Assembly: GCA_005765155.1 (NCBI GenBank)
Contig: VCCP01000001.1
Location: forward strand, 744,001-808,000
Direction of reading: 5' to 3'
DNA from: Zelopaecilomyces penicillatus
Taxonomy: Eukaryota; Ascomycota; Sordariomycetes; Hypocreales; Pseudodiploosporaceae
DNA length: 64,000 nucleotides
The notes under the pieces were generated by a model that was not told the DNA's origin, did no database searches, and was given only the letters and a program-made list of their open reading frames with translations. Shown one piece after another: positions 39,701 through 52,106 of this stretch; the first letter of the stretch is position 1; every line of letters begins with the position of its first letter. The translations under genes and the position numbers were made by a program.

Positions 39701-40066
39701 ACGGAGACGATTCTCCCTTGCTTTGAACCAGGCAAGAGCAATATTGTGGTGACATGTGCAAAATTGATGCAAGAGGTATGTCTGAGTGCTTTATGCTTAC
39801 GAGCGATTTGACTTGATGATGTCGCTTTTTAACAAAAAAGTCTTTGGTATGAACTATTGGCTAACTTGAAAATCTAGGGCATGGAGACGTCTTTCAAGGG
39901 AATGGGATATCAAGTTCAGACCCGTGAACTGAGCCATTTCCACGACGATTACGGTCTACAAGCTGGTGAGGATGATAATGAAGAAGAGGATGAGGATGAA
40001 GATGATGAAGATGATGAAGATGATGATGACGAAGATGGCTCGGATGAAGACAGCGAGGAGGAGTAG
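36723..40066 (+). CDS. M16C zinc metallopeptidase, YOL098C type
   Basis: Three exons, 36723-37480, 37558-39775 and 39878-40066, give 1054 residues (introns 77 and 102 nt). The inverted zinc site HTLEH lies at 65-69, so H65 and H69 bind metal and E68 is the catalytic base. The third ligand is probably E157 in VVYSEMQG. The rest shows the four-domain M16 layout, with the peptidase-like C-terminal half. The protein is closer to the yeast YOL098C/S. pombe SPAC3H1.02c group than to Cym1. It lacks an obvious mitochondrial presequence, so cytosolic peptide degradation is the likely role (inference). The C-terminus is a very acidic tail of about 33 residues, almost all D and E, in the last exon. The start at 36723 (MPSQKLKSQ) is chosen because upstream residues look non-homologous. 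The gene converges with STE24. Confidence 0.88.
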
Positions 40067-40434
40067 ATTGGTGCGACAAGTTCGCCTAAACTGTGGTCGT
40101 AAGCATTGAACTTGCGTGATGGGGCCTCCTTTTGAGTTTGGTTAAGATTACGTAGACGATTGAAAGAAGATTGCTGTGCCCGATTTATTACGACCTTTTA
40201 TATTGAAATGTTAGTCAAACATAGACGCGTCTGTGCTATGTTCGCAAGTATGATGATGGCCTTGAAGTCTTTCAGATGCATATTGTAATCAAATGTATCA
40301 AATCTAGATACGCCCTTTAGCTGTTCAATGATCCTGAACAAGGTATCTCATTCATTCCCCAACCACCTATTATTTCAACTGATTCGTACAGCCTCCCAGT
40401 TTCTGCAAGTCAACTATCCCTTTTTTGCAAAATT
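40067..40434. other. Short convergent intergenic region
   Basis: This stretch lies between the stop codons of the M16 peptidase (+) and STE24 (-). No gene is present. Both 3' UTRs must lie or overlap here. Confidence 0.6.
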
Positions 40435-42062
40435 CTACAACTCATCACGCCCACTTGCCTTGACAACACCCGCCTTATCCTTATCCTTCTCGCTGGTGAT
40501 GGCCTCCTTACCTTCCCAATCTAGGGCCTTAAGACGCTCTGAAAGATGGGGGTGGGAGAAATGATAGCTGGCATACATCCAGTCGGCATCCATAGAGCTC
40601 AGGTTCTGGGCATGGAGCTTAATGAGCGAGGTAGCGAGCTCGGCACGGAGGCCAAGGTCTTTGGCGAAGGTGTCGGCCTCAAACTCAAACTTGCGGGTAA
40701 CGACGTGTAGCAAAAACTGGATAACGGTATCCATGGGCGACAGAGCGTCAGAGAAGAGCAGGAAGCCGATGATGATGGGATGCTCAGTGTGGAAACCGAA
40801 GCTTGAGTACAAGGATCGGTTGTTGAGGAAGACGGAGAAGAGGCTGAAAATGTAGAGGATATGGGCCTAGAGAAAGTGCGTTAGAGAGAAAGTGATTATA
40901 GCTGGATGTACATAGAGATATGATGGATCTTACCTGAGAGATACCAAAGAGGCTGGTGGTGTGACCCAGCTTCCAGTGGCCAAGCTCGTGTCCTAGAATG
41001 GCAAGAACCTCCTGGGGCTCGCTCTTCTCCAGCAAGGTATCGTAGATGACAATGTGCTTCTTCCAGGGGAGACCATAGAAAAAGGCGTTGGAATGAGCGC
41101 TACGCTTGCTGCCATCGATGACGTACAGTTCGCTCAAAGGGAAGTTGAACTTGGCGGCCAATTGCTCAACCTTGGTCTTGAGCTCACCCTCCTCAAGGGG
41201 TGTAAGCTTGTTGAAGAGGGGTTGGATGAAGGTGGGGTAAGCAGTGATGGACAGAAGTTGCAGACCGGCAGCGAAGACCCAGAGGTAGAAGACAAACTGG
41301 TTACCAGTTTTCTGGATGATTTTGAGGAAACCAGCGAGGATCGGGGGCATCAGGGCGGCAGTCAGCAGGTTGGTCTTGATCATATCGGTGACAAAGAGTG
41401 CAGGCGTCTGCTTATTGAAGCCAAACTTTTCCTCGAGGACGAATGTGCTGTATAGACGGGTCGGCAAACTCAGAACCTGCTGCATGACGATGAAGGCAAA
41501 GACAAAGACGATGGAGTGAGAAATCTCGCCGGAGAAGCGCGCAGGCGCCCACTTGAGCAGCAGGTCGCCAGTCCATGCCCACATCTTGGGCATGACGTCG
41601 AATTGGATGAAGGCAACGTTGGTGATTTGACCGTAGAGGCCGCTGAGGACGGAGAATTCAGCCTTGGCACGGCCATAAGCTTGCGACTTGTCAAAGGTCT
41701 CTGTGGAGATCTCCTTGGCCAGGACGGCTGGCGGTTTGGTCTGCTTGAGGACGCGGTACTGGCGCATGGTGAGGAACGACTCGAAAAGGTACTGGCCCAC
41801 GGAGAAGCCCAGGATGAGCTTCTTCCATGGGAACAGTGGGCGGTCCAGGAACTGCGACAGGCGCTGGAGGGAACAGTTTCAACGTTAGCAGAGCGAGCTT
41901 TGGACAATTGCAAACGAAAAAAACGGCACAGAGGGGCATGATGTTTCCACAGGTTGCCACATTGCAAGACCTAGAAGCATTCTTGTCGCAAATGGGAAAG
42001 AAGTCATGTGTGCAATTATCATACGCAGCGCTTGGAGGAATACACACCTGAAGGAAATCCAT
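40435..42062 (-). CDS. ste24: CAAX prenyl protease 1, Ste24 (M48 family)
   Basis: Three exons on the minus strand: 42062-42048 (only 15 nt, encoding MDFLQ), 41863-40934 and 40866-40435. They give 458 residues, near the 453 of yeast Ste24. Introns are 184 and 67 nt. The zinc site HELGH is at 297-301 and the third ligand lies in EFEAD at 376-380. Several hydrophobic segments match the multi-pass ER/inner nuclear membrane topology. The enzyme removes the AAX tripeptide from farnesylated CAAX proteins. In yeast it also makes an N-terminal cut in the a-factor precursor and clears blocked translocons. The residues SKRSAHSNAFFYG and the long loop before HELGH are typical. The C-terminus ends in RDEL. 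The short first exon is inferred from a clean GTGTGT donor and in-frame join. Confidence 0.93.
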
Positions 42063-42907
42063 GATGGGCGGATTGTGCTCGACGCCTTGTTCTGGCGACG
42101 TCTCGAGCTTTCAAAAACGGAGTGGGATGGAGGGACGGAAATGCGTGTAGACGTTATGGAGGCCAGAGTGGCAGTAAATGACAGCTCAGCAGGCTGGCCA
42201 AACAGGCTGTGCTGCTGAGCTAATGTGAAATCTTACTAGTCATGAACCTTTTGCCCATTTTGGCTGCTTTCAGGCTTAGATCGCCCTCTGAAATCCGCCC
42301 GGGGCATGCGATCAATGTGTCATCGTGTTCCGTTTGAGGAAATAATACAATGAGGTCTGCTATGTAATTAGGCACAGTTCAACATGTATTATGTGATGCG
42401 ATTCGATGAGTGATGCGATTGTCGCATCCTGTACCAAAGTGACAGAAAACACGGATATATAAGCACAACGGATACGCAAATGCGGATGCACACTAAGCAG
42501 TTGTTTTAACGGTAAGATTCGGTAGAGAGTGGACCGGAAACGCTACAGAGCCTTTTACTATATAAGAGATGAGATACCGCTTTGCTGCTGGGCAGATGAG
42601 GGGGTAAGCTGAGGCCTCCACACCATGATCATGTTGCCCCATATTGTTTTGTCAACAATGGCTTCATATATGCCTTTTCCTCTTCATCGGATTGGGTTCT
42701 TGGGCCAAACAAGTATGGTCTGGCTTGCTATGCGAAAGCCTTTAGGTACCTCCTCAGCTTAAATGCATCAGGAAAACACGGCCGATTCTCTAGTCTCCTG
42801 AAGATATTCTGGAAGACTGATGGCAGATTATCACGCGGGAAAGCAAAGGGGAATTCCTCCAATACATTTGTTTCCGGCTGCCTCCCATGGCGTATCGTAA
42901 TGGTCTC
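42063..42907. other. Region between STE24 and taxilin, no gene seen
   Basis: This 0.8 kb holds the STE24 promoter side and the taxilin 3' UTR, both on the minus strand. I see no ORF of note and no RNA gene. Confidence 0.55.
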
Positions 42908-44559
42908 CTAATGCCCGTTGGTCGCTGGTTGACGTGTCTGAGCCTGAGGTGGCGGCCGCTCTGGTCCATATGCGACCGGCCGACCCTGTTCGCTCGGCTG
43001 AGCCTCCTCTTCCGTGTCGTCATCGAACTCGCTAAGTTCGTCTTCCTCGCCCTCATCCGAATAGTCACTCTCCTCTCCATCCCCACTCCTGTGATTATCA
43101 GAGTAGCAATTGTCCGCTGCAGTGGTCAAGGTTGGTGGAACCTTTCGGCCTTGCTGTTGCATCTGCTGGATGATGCTCATGAGCTTCTCCGTCTTCTTCT
43201 CTGCCGCCTCTGTCTTCTTCTTCCATTCCTGGCGCTCCTCCGCCATGTGTATGATATTTGCCGCTGTGGCCTCTTTTTGTCGCTTGAGTGCCTCATTCTC
43301 CTTCTCCAAACGCTTCCCCTTCTTTGACATATCTTCCATTTCCTTCCGGAAGGATAAGAATAAGTCATTGCTATTATTTAGAGTATCCTCGACCTGCCCA
43401 TCGTTTTAGTGGAAAAAAGTAGAAAAAAAGAAGGCCCACTGGCACAAGCAGAACGAGCAGAAATACGCACCTGCTTAAACTTGTCAACGTAAACATTTAG
43501 TTGGTTTCTAAGTTCTGTTTCAGTTTTTGTGAATGCCTGGACCTGCGCCTGTAGATGTCGTGCTTTTGTAGATTCGCTTTCGGCATTCTTTTTCTCTCTT
43601 TCGTAACGGGCAAGATGATATTGCACCTCTAGTTCCTTGGTACGCATTAGGGAGTGATAATGCAGTTCGCGAAGCTCGTACTGATCGATCAAAGATTTGA
43701 AGCGAACTCGGAAACTGAGCAACGTTAGTGTCATGCAAACCCAGTTAATTAGTTGTGCACACTGCTTACAGTTCATCCATTTCCATATCAACCACCTGCT
43801 TTTTAGGTGTATCCTTCTCTTCTTGATAACCCTCCAGCTTGGAAAGAAGGGTCGCGTACTTTTCGTCCCATGCCACATTGTTGCGCTTCTGACTGCTGAA
43901 GAGCTCCTTATTCTCATTCTGAGTGCCACTGTTAGAAACGCCTAGCTTGCTAATGTCCATCGATACCAGTCACATGTGTGCACTCACCTTCATCTTATTG
44001 TTATCTCTTTGAAGCTCCCGACATAGCTTCTCGAGCTTTTCTTTCAAACCCACGGTCTTGCCCAGCTCGGTGCGACTAGCATCCCGCTCTTTCTGCAACG
44101 TATCACCGCGCTTCTTGTTCTTTTGGTTATCCCTATCCAGCCGTCGCATATCAGCTAGAAGTTCGCTTGAGCGCTTCGTCAGATGGTCAATCTTTTGCAT
44201 ATCATCCATCTTGGAAACTTGTTGGAGAAGATCCCGGTTGGCACGCTTTACTTCGCGCTCTGTCATGCTATTACATCAGCGCTCCATCCCATATTAATGG
44301 TGGCCTTGCTGCGCGCGGGCAAATAACGACCCATGCGACGCCTTGCTTGTAGAATATATTACGCACCTATCTCCAGCTCTTGATCCTTTTCCCCAGCCGC
44401 ATCCTGCTCCAATTGAGATATGCGGGCCTGGAGCAAGCGCGATGCCTCGTTTGAATCCATCCCCCTCTTTCCCTTGGCCTTCTTCCCCGGGACAGGAGGG
44501 GCATGGATATGGGAGTCATGACCATTGGTCAGAGGAGCCTCTACCGGGCTTGCTGGCAT
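42908..44559 (-). CDS. Taxilin-family coiled-coil protein
   Basis: Five exons on the minus strand: 44559-44363, 44267-43988, 43918-43770, 43714-43471 and 43393-42908. They give 451 residues (introns 95, 69, 55 and 77 nt). A short Ala/Pro-rich head leads into an almost continuous coiled coil (about 40-340). That coil contains the taxilin signatures EKLCRELQRDNNK and FKSLIDQYELRELHYHSL. A disordered acidic tail follows, rich in D, E and S, ending in a Pro/Gln-rich stretch. Animal taxilins bind syntaxins and act in vesicle traffic. The fungal function is poorly known, so a trafficking role is inferred. The exon 1 donor needed for the frame is GTAATA at 44362. A better-looking GTGCGT four bases upstream would create an early stop. 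Confidence 0.88.
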
Positions 44560-45505
44560 TACTCCAAATATATGTCAAGGTTTTGAGATGTTGGGTTGTT
44601 AGGTGAGCAGTCGCATCGGGGTTCGGTTGGAATGATAACGAGGGGTGACAATAGATGGTAAAATCGCGACTGTGGTCGTGAGCGTCTGGCAGGCTAGAAT
44701 ATATATGGCTAGATATAAAACCCGGCGCATAAAGTATGCTGAACGATAGACGTTGTTGGCTGAGTGGCGCCAAACCTAGATGTGTGGGCTGTCAGAATCG
44801 AGCCCTCTGAAGCAAAGCCAGTTGCTGCATAGGTAGGCAGGCAGTGTTTAATGGGGCGTCGCTTACGAGATGGCGGTTCTATTGCGAAGTATGTTGAGTA
44901 GCGGGTGCTGTGAAACGTGTCGGCGCTGCAGGATGTGCACAACGTCGCTCCCACGGCGTTTGTTGGCACGTTGTCGTCGGGGACGTCAGTGTGGCACGTT
45001 GGATGTGGTTTTCGGTGGTGATGCGTCTTCGGATGGATGGTGGTGTGGTGGTGGTTAGTGCCTTAGAGATCAGGTGGTAGAGCATAGCCGTGGCCCTGAT
45101 AGCGCACTATCTATTGGCATCCGGAGAGTCGGCATCAGAACTTGTCTAGGTGTACCAGCCCACGCAGCCCACAGCCCACCATGCTGTCCACTGACTAATC
45201 TGTCGCCATCGCCTGGTGCAGATTTCTACAGGGGCTTTTCAGCACTGGGCAGTCAGTGGCAGGCATCGGTTTCTACAGTGGCCTGACACAATGTACGCTA
45301 GTGAACTGGAGTATGACAACGTACTTTTATCCGAAGGACGGCCGTCATCGTCTTCCATGCTGGCACGCAGCATCCAGCTTTTCACACTTGGCACAGTTGA
45401 ACCAAGCCATTTGCACATTTCGCCTTGGAGCTGCATGTCGCACGGTTCAAGGTTCTCCTTCATTTTAATGTATAATTAGCCTTCTTTCTTCATCCTTTCT
45501 TCACC
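44560..45505. other. Divergent promoter region between taxilin and CYM1
   Basis: About 0.95 kb between two divergent start codons. No coding exon is recognised. The short ORFs present, such as frames near 44.9 kb, are unconvincing. The 5' leaders of both genes presumably lie here. Confidence 0.55.
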
Positions 45506-48500
45506 ATGTTGCGCAACGCTGCCAACGCGGCCCGGAAGACCGTGACAGAGCTCTCGCAGTATCCAAAGCCGGGCAGCAAGCTCCATGGCTTTACCCTCGT
45601 TCGAGCAAAGCATATTCCTGAGCTGGAACTGACGGCGCTTCAACTGCAACATGACAAGACCGGTGCCGACTATTTGCACATTGCGCGTGATGACAGCAAC
45701 AATGTCTTCTCCATCGGCTTCAAGACAAATCCCCCAGATGATACAGGTGTTCCTCATATTCTCGAGCATACCACGCTCTGCGGCAGTGACAAGTAGGAGC
45801 CAGTGTCATGATGATCTTTCCTTCACTTGCTAACAGTGGCTCTAGATATCCGATCCGAGACCCCTTTTTCAAGATGCTGCCTCGCACGCTCTCGAATTTC
45901 ATGAATGCCATGACTGCATCAGACCATACCTTTTATCCTTTCGCAACGACAAACTCTCAAGACTTCAAGAATCTCATGTCTGTCTATCTCGACGCGACAC
46001 TGCATCCGTTGCTGAAACAGACGGATTTTAAGCAGGAAGGTTGGCGGATTGGCCCGGAAAATCCCTTAGCGGAGGACGCCGAGGGCAAGAAGCTCGTTTT
46101 CAAAGGCGTCGTTTACAACGAGATGAAGGGTCAAATGTCGGATGCGGGATACCTTTATTACATCCGATTCCATGATCACATATTTCCGGACATCAATAAC
46201 TCTGGCGGTGATCCTCAAAAAATAACCGATCTGACCTACGAGCAGCTCAAAGATTTCCATGCAGAGAATTACCACCCCAGCAACTCTAAACTTTTTACCT
46301 ACGGAGATATGCCATTGGCGGACCATTTACAAGAAATCAATGCACGCCTTCAGTCGTTCGAGAAGATCGCGCGAGACAAGGTGATTCACCAACCTATTGA
46401 ACTAACAGGGCCGAAGGAAATGACCCTGCCCGGGCCGTTGGATCCCTTGGTCGACCCCGACCGCCAATTCAAGACGTCGGTGTCTTGGATTACTGGAGAC
46501 ACAACTGATGTCGTCGAGTCGTTTTCTGTCTCGTTGTTATCAACTCTCCTGATGGAAGGATACGGATCGCCGCTATATCGTGGCCTCATCGAGACTGGCA
46601 TGGGATCTGACTGGAGCCCTAATGCAGGGTATGATAGTTATGCAAAGCGCGGCATTTTCTCGATTGGACTTACTGGTGTCCGAGAAGCCGATGTTCCAAA
46701 ACTCAAGGAAAGAATTCAAGAAATCCTCCGCGAGGTTCGTGATAAAGGCTTTGAGCAGACTAAGATTGATGGGACTCTTCATCAACTTGAGCTCTCTCTC
46801 AAACACAAGACAGCCAATTTTGGTTACTCCATGCTGAACAGGCTCAAGCCTAAATGGTTTAATGGTAGCGACCCATTTGACTCTTTAGCCTGGAATGATA
46901 CTCTGACAGCTTTTCGTGCCAAGTTGGCAGAGGGTGGATACCTAGAGGGGCTAATGGACAAGTATCTGATCAACGATAATGCCTTGACCTTCACCATGGC
47001 CCCATCAACCAGCTTTGGCGACGATCTTGTTACGGAAGAACAAGAACGGCTCGCCTCTAAGATCGATGAGGCAGTGCAAAAGGCCGGGGGTGAAGAGACT
47101 GCTCGAAAGGCGTTTGAGCAGCAAGAACAGGATCTTCTCGTGGAGCAGAACAAGACAAACACAGAAGACTTAAGCTGCCTCCCAACTGTCTACGTTAAGG
47201 ATATTTTGAGATCCCAAGATCCCGTCAGCTTTCGTGACGAAAGGCTGGGTGATGTGCCAGTTCAGTGGCGGGAAGCACCAACCAACGGCTTAACCTATTT
47301 CCGCGCGATCAACACTTTGGAAAATCTGCCAGATGACTTGCGAGAGTTGATCCCGCTTTTCACCGACAGCATCATGCGTCTGGGTACCAAAGATATGACA
47401 ATGGAGCAGCTGGAAGACTTGATCAAGCTTAAGACCGGCGGTGTTTCTGTGGGATATCATTCTAGCCCCTCAGCGACAAACTTTCAAGAATGCAATGAAG
47501 GCATGATCTTCACAGGAATGGTCCTTGACAGGAATGTTCCTGTCATGTATGAAATTTTGCAGAAGCTGGTTCTGGAGACCAACTTTGACAGTCCCGAAGC
47601 AGCTCTCCGAATTCGCCAGCTATTGCAATCATCAGCAGATGGTCTTGTGAATGATATTGCTTCGTCAGGCCATCGATTTGCTATGGGTCACGCGGAGTCT
47701 AGAGTGACGCGAAGTGCTTGGTTAAGGCAGCAGGTGTCTGGTCTGTCGCAGGCGAAGCTTGTGACAAGCTTGGCTGGCAGACCTGAGTCGGATGACTTGG
47801 AAGATATCATCGACAAGCTGAAGGAGATACAGAAATTCGCGCTGGCTAGCGGTAACATGCGAGCTGCCATGACGTGCGGGCCCGAGAGTGTCCAGGAGAA
47901 CACAAGCTCTCTACATAAATTTTTGAGCGGATTGCCTGCAACAGGCTTGAATGCTCGGCCACAAGAGTTGCGGCCGCTGTCTAGGAATAGCAAGACATTT
48001 TTCCCTCTTCCATACCAGGTATATTATGGTGGACTCGCATTACCGACAACGTCCTACTCCTCGCCCCATGGTGCTCCACTTCAAATTCTCGCCCAACTTC
48101 TTACACACAAGCATCTCCATCATGAGATCCGCGAGAAGGGTGGTGCTTATGGTGGTGGAGCGTACGCTGGGGGCCTTGATGGCCTCTTCGGCTTTTACTC
48201 ATACCGCGATCCCAACCCTCAAAATACGCTAGGTATCATGCGCAACGCTGGTAACTGGGCTGTGAACAAGGAATGGACGGACCGGGACCTTGAGGAAGCC
48301 AAGATTTCCGTTTTCAAGAGCGTGGACGCCCCCAAAGCAGTTAATCAGGAGGGTATGGCAAGGTTCCTGTCCGGAATCACGGATGAGATGCGGCAGGAGA
48401 AGAGAGTGCAACTATTGGACGTGACGAAGGCCCAGGTCAAGGAGGTGGCACAAAAGTACCTTGTGGAGTCTATCGAGAAGGGAGAGGAACGGGTGTCATT

Positions 48501-48576
48501 CCTCGGAGAGAAGCCCACCTGGGTCGACAGCACCTGGGAGATTGAGGAAATGAACGTGAATAAAAGCGAACAATAG
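45506..48576 (+). CDS. cym1: Mitochondrial presequence protease Cym1/PreP (M16C)
   Basis: Two exons, 45506-45792 and 45846-48576, give 1005 residues. The intron is 53 nt, with donor GTAGGA, a GCTAACA branch site and acceptor CTAG. The N-terminus MLRNAANAARKTV is basic and Ser/Thr-containing, as expected of a mitochondrial targeting peptide. The inverted zinc site HILEH lies at 84-88 and the third ligand is E188 in VVYNEMKG. The C-terminal half keeps the REKGGAYGGGAYAG segment that completes the active site. PreP enzymes enclose and digest presequence peptides cut off in the matrix, and other short unstructured peptides. The length is that of other fungal Cym1 proteins. It is a distant paralogue of the M16C gene that ends 5.4 kb to the left. 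Confidence 0.95.
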
Positions 48577-51477
48577 AGGGTGTTTACTTGGGGTCAACCA
48601 CGGCCCACCTGGAAAAGATTCAATGAGGAGTTATGCCACTGGGATCAGGTATGTTATCCTGTAACTTATGACAGCACATGATGTACAATATGTATGTATA
48701 GACGATTCTTCTTCTCTCAGACAAAATAGATGGGGTTGGATGTTGTCAGGCTGTGCACTTTTACTTGGGCTATGTTGGGACTAGGTTTGATGACTCTTGA
48801 TTGGATACGCGTTAAGCTACGATACATCTTTCTGCCCGAGTATTTCCTAGGCCCTCAAAAAGCCAAAGAAACCTCGTTATCCCCATGGCAGTAAGACCAC
48901 AAAACGGCGCAAGAACAAAACCCATATATATCCCGGAACCTGAGGGACTGTCTTTCTTCCTTTTTCTTTTTCTTAATTTTCGACTTTTGGCCCGCTGAGG
49001 AGCTCGTGAGCACCAAGTTGGGACAAAACGTTGTGATTATTAGGAAAAAAAAGCGCGGGTTGGCAAGTCTTTAGGAATCGAGGAAAGTATCGCTCGCTCT
49101 ATCAGAACTAGGACCCTTTGAGTTGATGGGTTATTACTGGCCTAAAGCGTTGAGTACATTGCTTGCTATTTGCCTCCCTCGTCTTTGTCAGTTTAATGGT
49201 TTCAGGGGAGTAGACTTGGACAAGACTTTGTTGTCGCTTGTATCAAGGTTGGGGCCGTATTGTTGTTTATTTGCCCTTGAACTGAGCTGTAGAAAAGGTA
49301 GATGAAAGTTGTACGGCTTGCAGAGCGCCTCTGGAGAGCTTGACTGGGGGGATGCGTACATACCGGTATCTGAAGTGAAGTGAAGTGGCTGTATAGACAA
49401 CGATGTAATACTTGTGTCTCTATCCAACCTCCCCTCTCTATTCCTTCTACTACTCCAGTCTAGAACATTGCTGAAACTCATTGGCTGCTAGTTAGTCCAT
49501 TTCCCCAGTTCCGAATAAGTGGGTTCGATTCCATCCGTGTGTAGCAATAGCCGACTCCATTCCAGCCGCTCGTGTATACTTGCTCGTATCCGATGACTCG
49601 CAGCTGGCTGAGGGGGATTTATATTTTGCTTCTTCTCATAAACCCTCCATGTTTCTCTACTTTGCCACGTCAATGTATATTTTAGATGCAGGCTTTCATA
49701 ATCATCACGTTCCATGGAGATTGGAGATGTTCATTGTGATTCGCACATTTGAAACAGAGAAATCAAAACGATAGGTGGAGGGTGAGTCCTTGAGCCGATA
49801 TGCTTCTTGTTGTAGCATTGAATCATGGAGGGGTAGTGGGAATAGGAAGAAAGGAGGGTCTTTTGATATTGAGTTTTGGAACGAAGGACATTTTGGTCAT
49901 CGATTACTATCCTATACTCCCTGGGCGTTGTTGAGAAACATGCTTTAGTTTGGATGCTACGACACGATGCATTGCATAGTTAAGATTCATAGGCGCAGAA
50001 TCTACGATTGAGATTGCCTCAGAGCTCTCAGTAGCAATGGAGCTCAAACAGCCTGAACCCCTTTCTGTGAGAAGCCATAGACTTTCCATTCACTCATTAA
50101 AGCCTTTTCTATCCGTGTAATATAGCATTCTTAGCTAGTTTTCTCAGCTTTACATCTGCATGTTATTGCCTTTATTTAGATATGTGCAGGGGCAAGGGTG
50201 GGAGAGTATAGCAGCAGTAGGGGTCCTCAATGTCTACGTCAACAGCGTGCGGACGGAAAGCTCCTATCAAGTAAAGTTTCGTTACGGTCGATGGGGGTGG
50301 GGGCAAACAGAACAGTAACCCGTGGCCATTAGGCGCAAAGTTTGAGATCAGACTATTCTGAGAGCGTCGTCGTGCATAACGTGTTCATCGTGCTCGGCAT
50401 GAGGTTCCAATGCGAATTGGATACTTTGAAGTTTCAAGACAAGACGCCACAAGGGAGGCAACGGCGAAATGCTCTGTCGGCTTTGACAAATTCGATACTC
50501 GTGCTGATGCATATATATCCTGCACATAATCCCGTGTTTCTGATCTGCATGCCACATTCCATAAACCGCCAGTAAAGAAAGCGAGCTTGAAGATCGGGTA
50601 GACGGGTAGAACCCTGAGACAAGCTTCACATCATCTACAAATAGCCAGCCATACACCAAGAAACGTTACTTTTATACTAATAATTACTCCGTAGCTTGGA
50701 GAACAACGGAAATACTTCAGCACCCATAATAGGTCGAGTATGATTGGACAACGCTGTGTGTGGTGTGTCAGAGACACATCACCTCTGGGGGTGGAATCGG
50801 CAGGCACCGGAATCGGGATCGAGCCGATCGAAACGGTGAGGAGGTTGCGTTCAGGCGGGTGTTCAAGCACGTTCAGGCAATGATCGGACGAACAAGAGTC
50901 GGAGCAGCAGCTGTTTGCGTGCAGGAGGAGAGAAAAAAAGATTTTCCTGTGCGGGCATTAGCAGGCATTAGCAGACGCCCCATGGTGGGGGTTTGGAGCT
51001 GGGAGGCCAATGGGGTGTCGCAGATAGGCGATAGAAGCTTTGGTTTAGCCCCCCCCCCAAGCCCCCCCTCCGTCGTCACCACACCAAAAAAGGGCCTCCA
51101 AAAGACTCAACCTCCGGGGACAGACCACAGCAGTCAAGTCACCACGTCTTGACTTCTGAGCCTTGCAACCTGCAACCTGCAACCTGCGATCCGCAAAACA
51201 ACTCGCCAACACCAGCTTTACCCCGTCGCCATCGTCGGCCTGCTGTCCTTGCTGTCACTGCATGCCATCCGTCTCATTCCAGGTGAGTCTTGCCCGCATC
51301 TTTTGCTGTGCTGCAACAGTTGCGCCATCCTCTTCCTGCGCTGCCTCCTGTCTTTGCCCCCTATGTCGCCACACCAAACCCGAACCTCCTCTGGCCTCAT
51401 TGTACACAGCATGGCCTTCTGTAACGAATGCAGCTTCTGTTTGCAATGGAGGCCCTGCTTTTTCCCCCCTCGTCCGA
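48577..51477. other. Intergenic region before ornithine decarboxylase
   Basis: About 2.9 kb with no recognised gene. It contains the CYM1 3' UTR and the upstream region of the ornithine decarboxylase gene. A TACTCCGTA motif is at 50685-50693, and a short tandem array of CAACCTG units lies near 51165-51187. Poly-C runs occur near 51050-51068. Confidence 0.5.
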
Positions 51478-52106
51478 ATGCAACGGCAGAGCTGGCCATC
51501 ACATTCCATCCCAACATCTATCCCTCTACCCAGACAGCAACTCCTCCAGACACCGCTTGGCAAACCCCTCACTTTTCAAACCTACCCTCACCGCTGTTGA
51601 GAAGCCTACTTGCTGACAAGATCGTCTATTTGCGCGCATAGAGTTCATACCATCTACTTTCTTCCATCTGGAACCCCCCTTCGCGACTGCCTTTGGTCTG
51701 CTCAAAGGCAACGTCTATATAACGGCTCCCCAGGCCGTCACGGTTTTCACCCTTAACGATTTCAGCACTCGCAAGACTACCCACATCATCAACGCCATCC
51801 CTCCTCCCGCCGCAATCGCAGCGAGACTCTAAGATTCTCGAAGCTCTCTTGTTTCTTCACGCCCCGTTCGATCGAACACCACCACCTCCGTTGTTGGACG
51901 ATACCCATCAGCTGCCGCATAGGAGGATTTCTGCGGTTCTTCCTCTGGGAGAGGAAGAGTCGACGAGGCCTCGCCAGATCGCTGTTGGAACAGTGTGCTA
52001 CATTTTCCAACCCCCCTAACACCAGTTCAACTTCTCTGTTGAACAATTCTCAAAACATACACGCAACAATCTTGGGCCCAACAACCATTTATCAACATCT
52101 TGAGAG
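51478..52106 (+). promoter_or_regulatory. Probable long ATG-free 5' leader of ornithine decarboxylase
   Basis: After the ATG at 51478-51480 no ATG occurs on the plus strand until the start codon at 52107. That is 626 nt with none, where about ten would be expected by chance. The stretch is rich in pyrimidines and CA. This is what an unusually long translated-mRNA leader looks like. The Neurospora ornithine decarboxylase mRNA is known for a long leader and polyamine-controlled expression. The transcript start, and any 5' UTR intron, cannot be placed from sequence alone. Confidence 0.6.

Noticed and set aside
49467..49548. tRNA-like segment: a B-box-like GGTTCGATTCC with ATTGCT and AGCAAT at the ends
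   Set aside because: The T stem has two mismatches and the acceptor stem does not follow directly after the T arm, so it cannot fold as a tRNA.
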